Shown: positions 17,819-26,683 of the stretch, piece by piece | How the letters are laid out: each line of letters opens with the position of its first letter | Numbering within the stretch: position 1 is the first letter of the stretch | DNA from: Candidatus Peregrinibacteria bacterium CG1_02_54_53 | GTDB taxonomy: Bacteria > Patescibacteriota > Gracilibacteria > Peribacterales > Peribacteraceae | DNA: 53,929 nucleotides | Direction: 5' to 3' | Assembly (NCBI GenBank): GCA_001872575.1 | Contig: MNWP01000040.1 | Span: 1-53,929, forward strand | Program-made: the position numbers and the translations under genes | The notes under the pieces: generated by a model | What the model was told of the DNA's origin: nothing | The model's database searches: none | What the model saw: only the letters and a program-made list of their open reading frames with translations

Positions 17819-18031
17819 ATGACCATCATCCATTCAATTCTCGTTATTGTGAGCGTACTCCTTTCGCTGACGATTCTTCTCCAACATCGTGCGGCAGGAT
17901 TGAGTGCCACGTTCGGCGGCATCGGGACGAGCTACGTACAACGCCGAGGCGCAGAGAAACTGCTCTACCAGATGAGTGTCTGGCTCAGTATCATCTTCTT
18001 TGCACTCTCGGTACTGCAGTGGTACGTGTGA
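17819..18031 (+). CDS. secG: Preprotein translocase subunit SecG
   Basis: Small membrane subunit of the SecYEG channel. From the ATG at 17819 it is 70 residues (MTIIHSILVIV..); ATGs at 17810 and 17783 are also in frame. 17819 is preferred because a TAGAAT hexamer ends 7 nt before it and SecG normally begins at its first membrane helix. Two membrane segments (about 4-24 and 50-69) flank the conserved LLQHRAAGLSATFGG loop. Its 3' neighbour, 30 bp on, is a peptide-binding protein. Confidence 0.9.
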   Translation: MTIIHSILVIVSVLLSLTILLQHRAAGLSATFGGIGTSYVQRRGAEKLLYQMSVWLSIIFFALSVLQWYV

Positions 18032-18061
18032 CGTTCATCTGCACTCCCCTCCCCATCCTTC

Positions 18062-20272
18062 GTGGTGTCTGACCCGCGCCAGTTCTTCCGGCTTGTGTCC
18101 TACGTGCAAAAGTGGGCTCTACGCATTCTGGCACTCACATTTCTGCTGGCTTTGCTTTTTCTTCTGCGTCGCTTCTACATCGAAAATTCCGAGCTCGTTC
18201 CTGAACGCGGCGGCACCTATATCGAAGGATCCGTCAGTCAGTTCCAGCCCCTTAATCCCTGGTTTACGATCACCAATAACGTCAATCGTGACATCGTTTC
18301 ACTCGTTTTCTCAGGACTGCAGAAATACAATCCCGAAACCAAGAAGATTGAAGATGATCTCGCCACACTCGCCGTAAGCCGTGACGGACAGACGTACACA
18401 CTCACCCTCAAAGACAACATCATCTGGCACGACTCTACTTCCGAAGCTCCCCACCCCGTCACTCCCGAAGATGTTCTCTTCACGTTTCAAACCATTCAGA
18501 GTCCCGACTTTCCCAATACCCTCCTGCGCGAAAACTTTCGAGGGGTGAAAATTGAAAAAGTCGATGATCGTACAGTGCGTTTTTTGCTCGACGAGCCGTA
18601 CAGCTTCTTTGCAAGCAACCTGACACTGGGTCTCTTGCCGGCAAATGCTTTTGAAGGCGTTCCGATTCGCAAGATCGATCAGGCGCTCGATTTCGGCCTC
18701 AAGCCGGTCGGCACGGGCCCGTACGCATTCAAGAGCATCGTACAAACAGACCTTTCCACGGAGGTCACACTGGAACGATTTCCCCGTCCCATTGATCCCG
18801 ACTACTACATCAAACGCATCATTTTTCGCATCTTTCCCGATTACTCCTCTCTTCTCGCCGATATCCGCAACCTCGATGGCGTTCGACTCGTTCCCCGAAA
18901 CGACAAGGGTGATCCTATCGTCCCACGCAGGTTCGTCGCGATGAACTACACGCTCCCGCAGTACGTCGCACTCTTTTTCAATCTCGCTCACCCTTTTCTA
19001 CAGGACACCAATCTGCGCCTTGGACTGCAATTGGGCACCAACAAGCAGGAAATCGTTGACCAGCTGGCCGAGAGTGTCATCGTCGACACGCCTCTTCTGG
19101 AACTCAACACGGCAGACTGGCGTTACAGCTACGATCCTACGGCCGCACAGGGTGCCCTGTTCGAGTCGAAATGGAATCTGCCGGAGAAAGCTCGACTTCA
19201 GCGACTGTTAGAAATCCGTGAGACAAATGAGGTCGGGGCACTGCACGCCGATCCTATTGTGCTGCTTGATACAGGAGCGGCACTCACGCTCACCGGGTCT
19301 CTTACAGTCGTAAAGGCCGGCTCTACGGTAAATGGCATGCCAATTCAAGAAAGCCCCACCGCATCGGGAACCTGGATCGCCGCACTCCCGACGACGGGAG
19401 GAACGGGGTCACTGCAGCTGGGGCAAAACCTCGTTCAGCTGCTCGACGAAAAGGGAAACGTCATCGACTCGCTCTATGTCTGGAGAACGGCAGGTACAAA
19501 GGAATTTCGGCGGGCTTCGGTTGAAGAAATCCTTCTGCAGCAGTTCCTCGATTCACGTGCAGGCAACCTCACGCCAGATGAGCGCATCACCGTGCAGGAT
19601 CTCGCCGTGGATCAGGGCATGCTGCGACGGAGGGAGTCGAATGACAAGACGGATATTCGCGTCAACGACAACGGCGAGAGGCTCTCTCTTCGGCTTCTGA
19701 CCAGCTCCTCACCACCTTCGTACAAAAGTACCGCTGAGCTCATACGTGATCAATGGGCTACCCTTGGCGTGGAAGTGACTATCGACGTTCCCGACACGCG
19801 CGCAGCGTTCGAGAAGAAGCTCATCAATCGTGACTACGATGTGCTGCTTTTTGGCCAATCCCTCCTCGATAACCTCGACAGCTACCCCTATTGGCATAGC
19901 GATGGCATTCAACATCTGGAGGACGGCCCTGCAAATTTGCGTCTCGATGCCTATAACTTCTCACAGTACTCCTCATTCAAAGCCGATACCCTGCTTACCC
20001 AGATCCGCCAGACATTCGACGAAGAGGAACGTCAGGAGGCCCTCAGTGAACTGCGTAAAGTGCTCGCGGCAGATGTACCAGCGGTGTTTCTTTACTCACC
20101 TCTCTACACCTTTGCCTTCCATCAGGATGTTTACGATGTTGCTATCGGGCACCCGTCTCTGCACTCCGACAGGTTCCTCACTCTCCACAAGTGGTACATC
20201 CTCCAGGAACGACAATTTCAATCAGGCAAGGGCTGGTTGTCCTTCGTACCTTGGCTATTCTCCATTCAATAA
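18062..20272 (+). CDS. Membrane-anchored ABC-type peptide-binding protein (SBP family 5)
   Basis: 736 residues from a GTG start. An N-terminal membrane helix (about 19-40), without a lipobox Cys, anchors it. The rest is a family 5 solute-binding fold (DppA/OppA): QFQPLNPWF, LTLKDNIIWHDS, TPEDVLFTFQTI, KPVGTGPYAFKS, DPDYYIKRIIFRIFPDY and a C-terminal lobe ending in VPAVFLYSPLYTFAFHQ. It is about 150-200 residues longer than usual: an insertion of roughly residues 390-500 reads as a beta-rich domain (LTGSLTVVKAGSTVNG, GNVIDSLYVWRTAG) unlike the transporter fold. No permease or ATPase genes are beside it, so the partner transporter is elsewhere or absent. Confidence 0.88.
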   Translation: MVSDPRQFFRLVSYVQKWALRILALTFLLALLFLLRRFYIENSELVPERGGTYIEGSVSQFQPLNPWFTITNNVNRDIVSLVFSGLQKYNPETKKIEDDLATLAVSRDGQTYTLTLKDNIIWHDSTSEAPHPVTPEDVLFTFQTIQSPDFPNTLLRENFRGVKIEKVDDRTVRFLLDEPYSFFASNLTLGLLPANAFEGVPIRKIDQALDFGLKPVGTGPYAFKSIVQTDLSTEVTLERFPRPIDPDYYIKRIIFRIFPDYSSLLADIRNLDGVRLVPRNDKGDPIVPRRFVAMNYTLPQYVALFFNLAHPFLQDTNLRLGLQLGTNKQEIVDQLAESVIVDTPLLELNTADWRYSYDPTAAQGALFESKWNLPEKARLQRLLEIRETNEVGALHADPIVLLDTGAALTLTGSLTVVKAGSTVNGMPIQESPTASGTWIAALPTTGGTGSLQLGQNLVQLLDEKGNVIDSLYVWRTAGTKEFRRASVEEILLQQFLDSRAGNLTPDERITVQDLAVDQGMLRRRESNDKTDIRVNDNGERLSLRLLTSSSPPSYKSTAELIRDQWATLGVEVTIDVPDTRAAFEKKLINRDYDVLLFGQSLLDNLDSYPYWHSDGIQHLEDGPANLRLDAYNFSQYSSFKADTLLTQIRQTFDEEERQEALSELRKVLAADVPAVFLYSPLYTFAFHQDVYDVAIGHPSLHSDRFLTLHKWYILQERQFQSGKGWLSFVPWLFSIQ

Positions 20273-20304
20273 GCCATCCGAGAAGTGTGAACCAAAGTTG
20301 ACCC

Positions 20305-20333
20305 TTGACAGACGCCGGGGCTGTCCGTAGACT
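20305..20333 (+). promoter_or_regulatory. Promoter of rplI
   Basis: A perfect -35 TTGACA (20305-20310), 17-bp spacer and -10 TAGACT (20328-20333), about 30 bp upstream of the rplI ATG, so a leader of about 20 nt is expected. This is the clearest -35/-10 pair seen in the window. Confidence 0.7.
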
Positions 20334-20362
20334 CTCTCGGCTTTGTGAACCTCAGTTCATCC

Positions 20363-20809
20363 ATGGAAATCCTCCTCCTCCAAGACATTCCCGGCATTGG
20401 CAAAAAGAACGACCTCCTCGTCGTGGGGGATGGCTTTGCCCTGAATTGCCTGTTGCCCGACCGTCGGGCGCTCGTCGCCACCCCAACGGTTCGACGACGC
20501 TACGCAGAAGAGATCAAGCGCCGGGCCGAAGAGAAGCAGCGCGAAATGGCCCTCAAGTCCAGCGTTGCCGGCAAAGTGGCCGGTAAGGAAGTGACCTTCA
20601 CACGCAAGGTGACGAAGACCGGCAAGCTCTACGCCGCCATTACCGAGAAGCACATTGCCGAAGCGCTTGCAGAGCAGCTACAGGTTCAGGTGGATGCCAC
20701 CGCAATTCAGCTCGCCGAGCACATCAAGGCAACAGGAGCATTCGACGCCACGTTGAAATCCGGCGAGTTTGAACAGAAGTTCACCGTGAAGGTCGGCGCC
20801 GAAAAGTAA
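20363..20809 (+). CDS. rplI: 50S ribosomal protein L9
   Basis: 148 residues from the ATG at 20363. N-terminal RNA-binding domain MEILLLQDIPGIGKKNDLLVV with the GdGfALNcLLP loop, a long connecting helix (about 40-75, Lys/Arg/Glu rich), and a C-terminal domain (TFTRKVTKTGKLYAAIT...). Normal length. An upstream in-frame ATG at 20345 lacks family support. L9 has been reported missing in several CPR groups, so its presence helps place the organism among those that retain it. It is transcribed alone from the promoter at 20305-20333. Confidence 0.96.
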   Translation: MEILLLQDIPGIGKKNDLLVVGDGFALNCLLPDRRALVATPTVRRRYAEEIKRRAEEKQREMALKSSVAGKVAGKEVTFTRKVTKTGKLYAAITEKHIAEALAEQLQVQVDATAIQLAEHIKATGAFDATLKSGEFEQKFTVKVGAEK

Positions 20810-20816
20810 ATCACAC

Positions 20817-21104
20817 CTACTCTTCACTTCCCAATCCTTCAACTGCGAAGGATGCTTCCGGCCATGTCAGATCGCTAAAGAGGTAATCCCAAAATTCGCT
20901 GTCGGTGAATCCCCAGTCCTGCCTCACGTCAGAAAAGCTTCCGACCGAGAGCGACCAATCCTCTCCTGCACTTTCTGCTTCGGCAGATGTCCACGAGAGC
21001 TCATCAAAAAGATAATCCCAGCGCTCGGCGAGAACGGAGGTAGGCATCGGCACGCCCACAATGAGGCACATCGTCAGAACTGCACTGAAACTGGAAAGTT
21101 TCAC
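20817..21104 (-). CDS. Small secreted acidic protein with an internal repeat, 95 aa
   Basis: Signal peptide (about residues 1-26, ending VLA), leaving a mature chain of about 70 residues, strongly acidic and Trp-rich. The mature part contains two copies of one unit: RWDYLFDELSWTSAEAESAG and FWDYLFSDLTWPEASFAVEG. No family is recognised. It lies downstream of the SLH protein gene on the same strand, 50 bp from its end, and converges with rplI (8 bp apart). Confidence 0.6.
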   Translation of the reverse strand: MKLSSFSAVLTMCLIVGVPMPTSVLAERWDYLFDELSWTSAEAESAGEDWSLSVGSFSDVRQDWGFTDSEFWDYLFSDLTWPEASFAVEGLGSEE

Positions 21105-21154
21105 ACAAATGATGATAAATACTTTCGTCCAATTGTCAATTCATCAGAAGATCA

Positions 21155-22993
21155 TCAGTATTTCATCATGGCATTTCGGACGATCTTTGCCGTTTCTGCA
21201 CGATTAATGGGGGCAGTGGGTCGGAATGTATTCTTTCCATCATCACCCGACACAATCCCATCACTCGTTGCGGTTTCGACAGCGCCGGCGAACTTCGTCT
21301 CCGCCGAGACGTCGCTGTACATTCCTCCTTGTGCAGAGGCAATCGTTTGGCCGAATGTCTCGAGAATTATCTGAAGAACAGCACCGCGTGGCGCAGGAGT
21401 GTTCACATCCAACCCGGACGATGCGAAGAGAGACACTCCTCTCTCCTCCAGCGCGGCAATATATCCCGAAGACCACTGGCCCCTGGCTGAACGATTGTTC
21501 GGCAGCGAACCTATGCGCGGCATCAGACCAGCGGCCTCCACTGCCATTTTTGCGATCTCTGCATACGTCACACTGTTGCCCGGTTTGAATTCGCCGGTCA
21601 ACTCACCTTGTGCATCACGGTATCCCGATATCACTCCGGCATCGACCAGCGAGAGAATGTACAATGCAAACCATTCTGTGACGGGAACATCACGAAACAC
21701 CACCTGCTGGCCTTCGATGCTTACAGAAAGGTGCCCGCGTACCTCTGGCAAGGGTGCCGCGGCAGGCTGAGAAGAAGTCGCAGATTGCGTTGCAATTGGT
21801 GCCGGGGTGCTTCCACCGCCGCCACGCCTTCCGCCTCCGCCGCCGGTAGTTGTTGACGAACTTGCGGCAGAGCTGGCGGTAATGGTCAAAGTTGCGGTAT
21901 CCGATCCCGTATCGGATGTATCCTGCGCATCCGTATATGTAAACGAAATGGTCGACGTCGTTGTGGATTCCAACGCTCCATTCGACGCCACATAGCTTGT
22001 GCTCGATGATGCCAAAATCGAACCACGGAAAATCCCCGACGTGTTTGTCGTTTCGGTCAACGTTACAGACTCCGAGTCTCCCGAAGATGAGGTCACTGTA
22101 ATGGTCATGGTATCCTGCGCCGTACCATCGATATTTTCGTCACTGTCGGTCACGGTAAAGTACACAGTACCGGGTGTCAGCGCATTGTCTTCGGCGTAGC
22201 TCGCGTCTGTAATGAGGACATTGGAAGACGTATGACTGATATAGCCCGTTCCTTCGGTTATCGTGCCGTAGTTGATGATCGTTGCCCCCGTTGCGTACAG
22301 GGCATACGAACCTAACGAGACTGTGGCCCCCGTACTGATTTGCAGCGTACCGGAAACCGTACTCACGTCACTCAGAAGCGTGGTGGCTCCTGTTGAGGCA
22401 ATGGTGAGATTCGTGAACGACGCACGGTAAGCCGCATTCAGATTCTGTGCTCCACCATTGAGTATTACCGTACCCGTCGACGTAAAATCAGTTGCTGATC
22501 CCGATACGACAAAACTCCCCGATACGGTGAACGTGCCGTTGCCTACGCGAACAATGCCCCCCGTCTGTGTGTATCCTCCTCTCGCCGCCACCGAGCCCGT
22601 TCCTCCGATGATTCGGCCGCTTCCCATACGCACGCCATCCCAACCCACCGTCAAGGAACCTGTGCCCAGAAGAATCGTCCCCGTCATGTTTTGATTTATC
22701 ACGAGACCATTCATAGTGGCATTACTCTTGATCCACACATTTTTTCCGATCAAGGTTGCGCCGCTGGAATTGGACATAAAGTACGCAGTATCACTTGCCG
22801 TCGGCGCAGCGGCTCCTCCATCACCACCCAGTGTCGCAGACCAGTTAATGGGGTTCTCAAACTGATTACTGTTGTTCATCTGTCCTCTCCAATACCGGTC
22901 AGCCGCCAGAGCAACCGGGCTGAAGGTCAGTGAAGAAACAAAAATAGAGAGACAGGATACGGCCAGTCTCTTCTGAAAGGTGTTCGCGTTCAT
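21155..22993 (-). CDS. Large secreted SLH-domain surface protein
   Basis: About 612 residues from MNANTFQ; an alternative Met 7 codons upstream (23014) is less likely because the signal peptide (KRLAVSCLSIFVSS...VALA) begins at the chosen Met. After cleavage, a beta-helix-like region (about 35-250) has short TGG, TGS and GTV repeats like those of the 1352-residue protein. A Ser/Thr-rich beta domain follows (about 250-370), then a Gly/Pro hinge (GGGGGRRGGGGST). Three SLH modules end the chain (about 410-612; FRDVPVTEWFALYI, FKPGNSVTYAEIAKMA, FRPTAPINRAETAKIV). Probably a wall-bound S-layer-type protein. Confidence 0.85.
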   Translation of the reverse strand: MNANTFQKRLAVSCLSIFVSSLTFSPVALAADRYWRGQMNNSNQFENPINWSATLGGDGGAAAPTASDTAYFMSNSSGATLIGKNVWIKSNATMNGLVINQNMTGTILLGTGSLTVGWDGVRMGSGRIIGGTGSVAARGGYTQTGGIVRVGNGTFTVSGSFVVSGSATDFTSTGTVILNGGAQNLNAAYRASFTNLTIASTGATTLLSDVSTVSGTLQISTGATVSLGSYALYATGATIINYGTITEGTGYISHTSSNVLITDASYAEDNALTPGTVYFTVTDSDENIDGTAQDTMTITVTSSSGDSESVTLTETTNTSGIFRGSILASSSTSYVASNGALESTTTSTISFTYTDAQDTSDTGSDTATLTITASSAASSSTTTGGGGGRRGGGGSTPAPIATQSATSSQPAAAPLPEVRGHLSVSIEGQQVVFRDVPVTEWFALYILSLVDAGVISGYRDAQGELTGEFKPGNSVTYAEIAKMAVEAAGLMPRIGSLPNNRSARGQWSSGYIAALEERGVSLFASSGLDVNTPAPRGAVLQIILETFGQTIASAQGGMYSDVSAETKFAGAVETATSDGIVSGDDGKNTFRPTAPINRAETAKIVRNAMMKY

Positions 22994-23163
22994 GCAAAAA
23001 GGGGGAAATAGCATTACTTACGGTCTATTGTCCTCTTTTCTGAAGAGTCGTAAAACTCTTCTGCTTGCACGAATCTAAAATATTGACATGATTTAAAATC
23101 GAACTGTCATTGGATATCAAGCGAAAGGACTGTCACTGCGGTCTGCGTTAGAATCGTCATCAC

Positions 23164-24144
23164 ATGATCGAGCTTGCCATCTTTATTGTCGGATTCATTT
23201 TTGCATCCGGCTTTTTCGCGATGATTGATGCGGCGATTTTGAGTGTGGGACCGGCAGAAGTGGAAGTGCTGATCGCCAAAAAACGGTGGGGGGCTACTGC
23301 ACTGAAATCACTTCTCAAACACATCACGCGCGCCATCATCGTCATTGTCATTCTGACAAATGTCACCAACATTCTCGGCCCAATCTTGGCAGGGAGAAAG
23401 GCGGAGGCCATCTTCGGCAGCAGTGCAATCGGCGTCATTACAGCCGTCCTTACGTTCATGACGATCATTTTTTCCGAAATTATTCCCAAGGCAATCGGAG
23501 CGCATCATGCACCGCGCATCAGCAGAATGGCGGCACCGTTTTTACGCGCGCTTGTCGTCATTTTATTCCCCGTTGTCTATCTGCTCGAGAAATTGGTTCA
23601 TCTGTTCAAATCGGGAAAGAGAAAGGTAGGCACCGAAGAGCAAATCCGCGCTCTGGCAAATTTAGGCGGCGGCACCGGGCATATCGATGCCGATGAGCGC
23701 GAATTGATTCACAAGGCATTCGTCCTCAACGACCGTACGACGGCCGAGGTGATGACGCCGGCAGCGAAAATCATCTATTGTCAGACCGACACGACGATTC
23801 AGCGTGCCGCAAAAATAGTCTTTAAGCACAGTTATTCGCGTTATCCGGTCATCGGGAGTTCCCCGGATGATATGCGCGGTTACATTCGGAGTCGTGATGT
23901 GCTCGAGGCTCTGGCGTATGGCGAAGGAGAGGCATCTGTACTCAGCATCGTCCGCCCCATTTCTCAGGTGAAGGGCGAAATGCGCTGTGACGACCTTTTG
24001 CATTTCTTGAGAAAGAATATGGCGCAACTGGCAATCGTCGTGGATGGCAACAAAACAATTGGACTGGTGACACTCGAAGATGCGCTGGAGGAATTGGTCG
24101 GCAGTATCGCGGATGAAAATGACAAGATGGAGCAATCGTCATAG
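23164..24144 (+). CDS. CNNM/CorC-type membrane protein (DUF21 + CBS pair)
   Basis: 326 residues. A DUF21 membrane domain with three or four helices (about 1-150), containing the family signatures GFFAMIDAAILSV, ILTNVTNILGP and IIFSEIIPKAIGAH. Then a paired CBS domain (about 195-310; EVMTPAAKIIYCQ, YSRYPVIGSS, GYIRSRDVLEAL, VTLEDALEELVGSI). The C-terminal CorC_HlyC domain found in many homologues is missing; the chain stops right after the second CBS. Homologues are implicated in Mg2+/Co2+ export or Na+/Mg2+ exchange; the role here is inferred from family only. Confidence 0.92.
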   Translation: MIELAIFIVGFIFASGFFAMIDAAILSVGPAEVEVLIAKKRWGATALKSLLKHITRAIIVIVILTNVTNILGPILAGRKAEAIFGSSAIGVITAVLTFMTIIFSEIIPKAIGAHHAPRISRMAAPFLRALVVILFPVVYLLEKLVHLFKSGKRKVGTEEQIRALANLGGGTGHIDADERELIHKAFVLNDRTTAEVMTPAAKIIYCQTDTTIQRAAKIVFKHSYSRYPVIGSSPDDMRGYIRSRDVLEALAYGEGEASVLSIVRPISQVKGEMRCDDLLHFLRKNMAQLAIVVDGNKTIGLVTLEDALEELVGSIADENDKMEQSS

Positions 24145-24198
24145 GTGAATGAGTGGATCCTTCAGCTGCGCTTCAGGACAAGCTTGAACCATCGACCT

Positions 24199-24233
24199 TC
24201 ATGGCTTGCCATGAGGAGCGAAGCGACGAATGG
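24199..24233 (-). repeat. tRNA-trailer repeat, copy behind tRNA-Ile
   Basis: 35-bp sequence read on the minus strand beginning with the CCA end of tRNA-Ile. It matches 53497-53531 and 53581-53615 on the plus strand with a few mismatches (shared core CGCTTCG...ATGGCAAGCCA). Its last part, TCATGGC-AA-GCCATGA, is a self-complementary hairpin and may act in 3' processing or termination of the tRNA transcript. Confidence 0.7.
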
Positions 24234-24307
24234 TGGGCGAGGGTGGAATTGAACCACCGACCGCAGGCTTATAAGTCCTGTGCTCTAACCAACTGAGCTA
24301 CTCGCCC
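24231..24307 (-). tRNA. tRNA-Ile (anticodon UAU)
   Basis: Minus-strand cloverleaf: acceptor GGGCGAG/CTCGCCC, D-arm GCTC..GAGC, anticodon arm CAGGA-CTTATAA-GCCTG (anticodon TAT; one A-G mismatch at the loop-closing pair), T-arm GGTGG-TTCAATT-CCACC, discriminator A and encoded CCA. Most bacteria read AUA with a CAU anticodon modified to lysidine; a genomic UAU anticodon is unusual. Confidence 0.95.
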
Positions 24308-24320
24308 GGTCATACACTCA

Positions 24321-25673
24321 CTATAGCATTTTTTGTATAAATTCCCGTGCCTCGCTTTTCTTCGTAATCTCGCCACGAACCTGCGTTTCATGAAGAGCCT
24401 GAATCACCTCGCCAACCTTCTCGCCGGGCGTAAGGCTGAGGATCTCCATAATTTCATCACCCGTGAGCAGCTGTTTGGGCGGGCGCGGGTGCTCGTCTAA
24501 GAAGTGATGGTAATCCTGCAGAATCTCGCCGTAGAGGGTGTAATCCTGTGGGTCTGTTCCGGCGATATCGAGCCAGAAAAGCTGCAGCAGCTCATGGAAC
24601 CACGGGTGGAAGTACCAGTGCGATTTGCGCTCCACAGTCATCTCGGCGAAAAACCCCATCATCATGTGGTGAGCGACAAGCCAGTGAATCTTGCGCATCC
24701 GATGACCGGTGGCTTGCAGCCGGTGCAGCGCCTTGTCGGTGAGATCGGCTGAAACGGGGGCATGCTCATCAAAACGAATGCGCTCCTTCGTTTCGAAGGT
24801 CACCGCCTTGCCGCAGTCATGAAAGAGCGTTGCCCATCGCACATCCGGTCCGTGCTCGGGAAGAAACCCGCGCAATGCCATCATCGTGTGATCCCACACG
24901 TCACCCTCGTGATGGTAATCCTTCGGCTGGGCAATGCCCTTACACGCGAAGAGCTCGGGAATGAGGTAGCTTAAAATCCGCGTCTCCCACAGATCTTCGA
25001 ACGCGCGATCGGGGTGCGGGCCGAGGAGCATCTTTTCAAGCTCGCGCAGGCAGCGGCTGCCCGAGAGCGACTCGACTGACTGCGCCTGTTCCTGCAGGGC
25101 ACGATACGTACTGGGGTGGTACTGCCCGTCAATGAGCGCACGAAAACGAACAACGCGCAGAAGCCGCAACGCATCGTGCCTGATACGGACCGTAGGATCG
25201 CCGATGAATCGGATCAGTCGCTCAGAAAGATCCGCTTCACCATCGAAAGGATCGTAGAGTTCGCGGGAAATGGGATTCCAGTACAAAGCGTTGATCGTGA
25301 TGTCGCGTCGCGCGGCATCCTGTTTCCGCTTGCCGAAGACGACGGATTCGGGATGACGTCCGTCCGAAATCTCGTCATCTTCGCGAAACGTCGTCACTTC
25401 CATATTGAGCCCCCTGATGCGCACGATCACACTGCCGAATTGTTCGCCCGTTGAACCGACGGTGTTGGGAAAGAGAGCGCGCACCTGATCGGGCAACGCC
25501 TCGGTGGCAATATCAATGTCGACGGGAATTTCGCCAAGCAGCATTTCGCGCACGCTTCCCCCAACCCACCACGTATCGAAGCCCTGGTCCGTAAGCTGCT
25601 CCACAATCCGGTATGCAACTTCGCCCTGCTTTTCAGCAAGAGTCTTTGTGATGATGTTTTTGGAGAGGGGCAT
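24321..25673 (-). CDS. cca: CCA-adding enzyme / tRNA nucleotidyltransferase with HD domain
   Basis: 450 residues from MPLSKNI; the frame extends 36 codons upstream but that part is not family-like. Class II nucleotidyltransferase head with WWVGGSVREMLLGEIPVDIDIAT (about 31-53; catalytic DID), a base-recognition region RRDITINALYWNP (about 118-130) and RFIGDPTVRIRHDALRLLRVVRFRA. An HD phosphohydrolase domain follows (DVWDHTMMAL, RWATLFHDCGKA). It adds or repairs CCA on tRNA 3' ends. All five tRNA genes in the window already encode CCA, so repair is its likely main duty here. Its stop is 13 bp from the tRNA-Ile gene on the same strand. Confidence 0.93.
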   Translation of the reverse strand: MPLSKNIITKTLAEKQGEVAYRIVEQLTDQGFDTWWVGGSVREMLLGEIPVDIDIATEALPDQVRALFPNTVGSTGEQFGSVIVRIRGLNMEVTTFREDDEISDGRHPESVVFGKRKQDAARRDITINALYWNPISRELYDPFDGEADLSERLIRFIGDPTVRIRHDALRLLRVVRFRALIDGQYHPSTYRALQEQAQSVESLSGSRCLRELEKMLLGPHPDRAFEDLWETRILSYLIPELFACKGIAQPKDYHHEGDVWDHTMMALRGFLPEHGPDVRWATLFHDCGKAVTFETKERIRFDEHAPVSADLTDKALHRLQATGHRMRKIHWLVAHHMMMGFFAEMTVERKSHWYFHPWFHELLQLFWLDIAGTDPQDYTLYGEILQDYHHFLDEHPRPPKQLLTGDEIMEILSLTPGEKVGEVIQALHETQVRGEITKKSEAREFIQKML

Positions 25674-25779
25674 GAAAAAAGTATGCAGTATGTAGTAGGC
25701 AGTATACAGAGATTCATATGTGAGGCCCGACGGGGACAGAGTGCTGCGTACTGCATACTCACCCCTGTATACTTCCCGC

Positions 25780-26604
25780 ATGCTTCACTTTGCTGTCGCC
25801 GGCGTCCCTCACTCCACGCCCGCCCCCGGCGGAACCGTCGAGGGATTGCTGCGTGCAAAGAAACTCAAGATCAACGCCATGGAGATCGAGTGGGTGCAGA
25901 ACGTTCCCAAGAATCCCGATCGCATGGCCGAAATCCGTGAGACGGCGGAAGAACTCGGCATCACGCTGACGGTGCACGCGCCGTACTTCGTGAACCTGAA
26001 TTCCCCCGACAGCGCCAAGCTGGCCGCGAGCAAACGACGCATTCTCGATACCTTGAGCATGGCAGAACTGTGTGGCGCAACCTCCGTGTGCGTACATGCC
26101 GCATTCAATCTGGGCCAAGAGTCGAACAAGGTTTACGACAATGTCCGCCACGCGACCGCGGACATCATGAAGCATAAATCTTCGCTCTTTCCCCGTGTGA
26201 ATCTGGCCTACGAGACCATGGGCAAACAAACGCAGTTCGGCACGCTTGAAGAGGCTCTCAAAATCAGCAAGGAATTCGGCAATTATCCCTGCGTGGATTT
26301 CGCACACCTGCACGCCCGCGAAAACGGCGCACTTAATTCGGCAAAGGAATGGGAAACCATGATCGATCTCTACCAAAAGGTGCTCGGCAAGAAGGCGCTC
26401 AAGCGCATGCATATCCACTATTCCGGCATCGAATACTCGGCCAAGGGCGAACGCAAACATCTGCCCCTGCAGAAGAGCGATGCCAAGTGGCAGGACTTTT
26501 TGAAGGTGCTGAAAAAGCGCAAGATTGAAGGCGTGGTGGTGTGTGAATCGCCGCTTTTGGAGAAGGATACTCTCCTTCTGCAGCAGTATTTTCAGAACCT
26601 TTGA
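25780..26604 (+). CDS. nfo: Endonuclease IV-type AP endonuclease (TIM barrel)
   Basis: 274 residues from the ATG at 25780, chosen because a TATACT hexamer ends 6 nt before it. An AP endonuclease 2 family barrel: metal-site stretches include MEIEWVQ (about 28-34), TVHAPYFVNLN (about 65-75), VCVHAAFNLG (about 104-113), NLAYETMGK (about 142-150), CVDFAHLHAREN (about 178-189), HIHYSGIEYS (about 222-231) and VVCESPLLEKDT (about 252-263). These supply the His/Glu/Asp ligands of the three-zinc site. Such enzymes cut DNA at abasic sites in base excision repair. It is divergent from cca across about 105 bp containing several related GTATAC-like palindromes. Confidence 0.9.
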   Translation: MLHFAVAGVPHSTPAPGGTVEGLLRAKKLKINAMEIEWVQNVPKNPDRMAEIRETAEELGITLTVHAPYFVNLNSPDSAKLAASKRRILDTLSMAELCGATSVCVHAAFNLGQESNKVYDNVRHATADIMKHKSSLFPRVNLAYETMGKQTQFGTLEEALKISKEFGNYPCVDFAHLHARENGALNSAKEWETMIDLYQKVLGKKALKRMHIHYSGIEYSAKGERKHLPLQKSDAKWQDFLKVLKKRKIEGVVVCESPLLEKDTLLLQQYFQNL

Positions 26605-26683
26605 ACCATGAAGAGGCATGGAGCAGTCCCTAAATACTTCATACTGAATACTGTATACTCGGTCCCGACTTCCCTCTCCTTTC

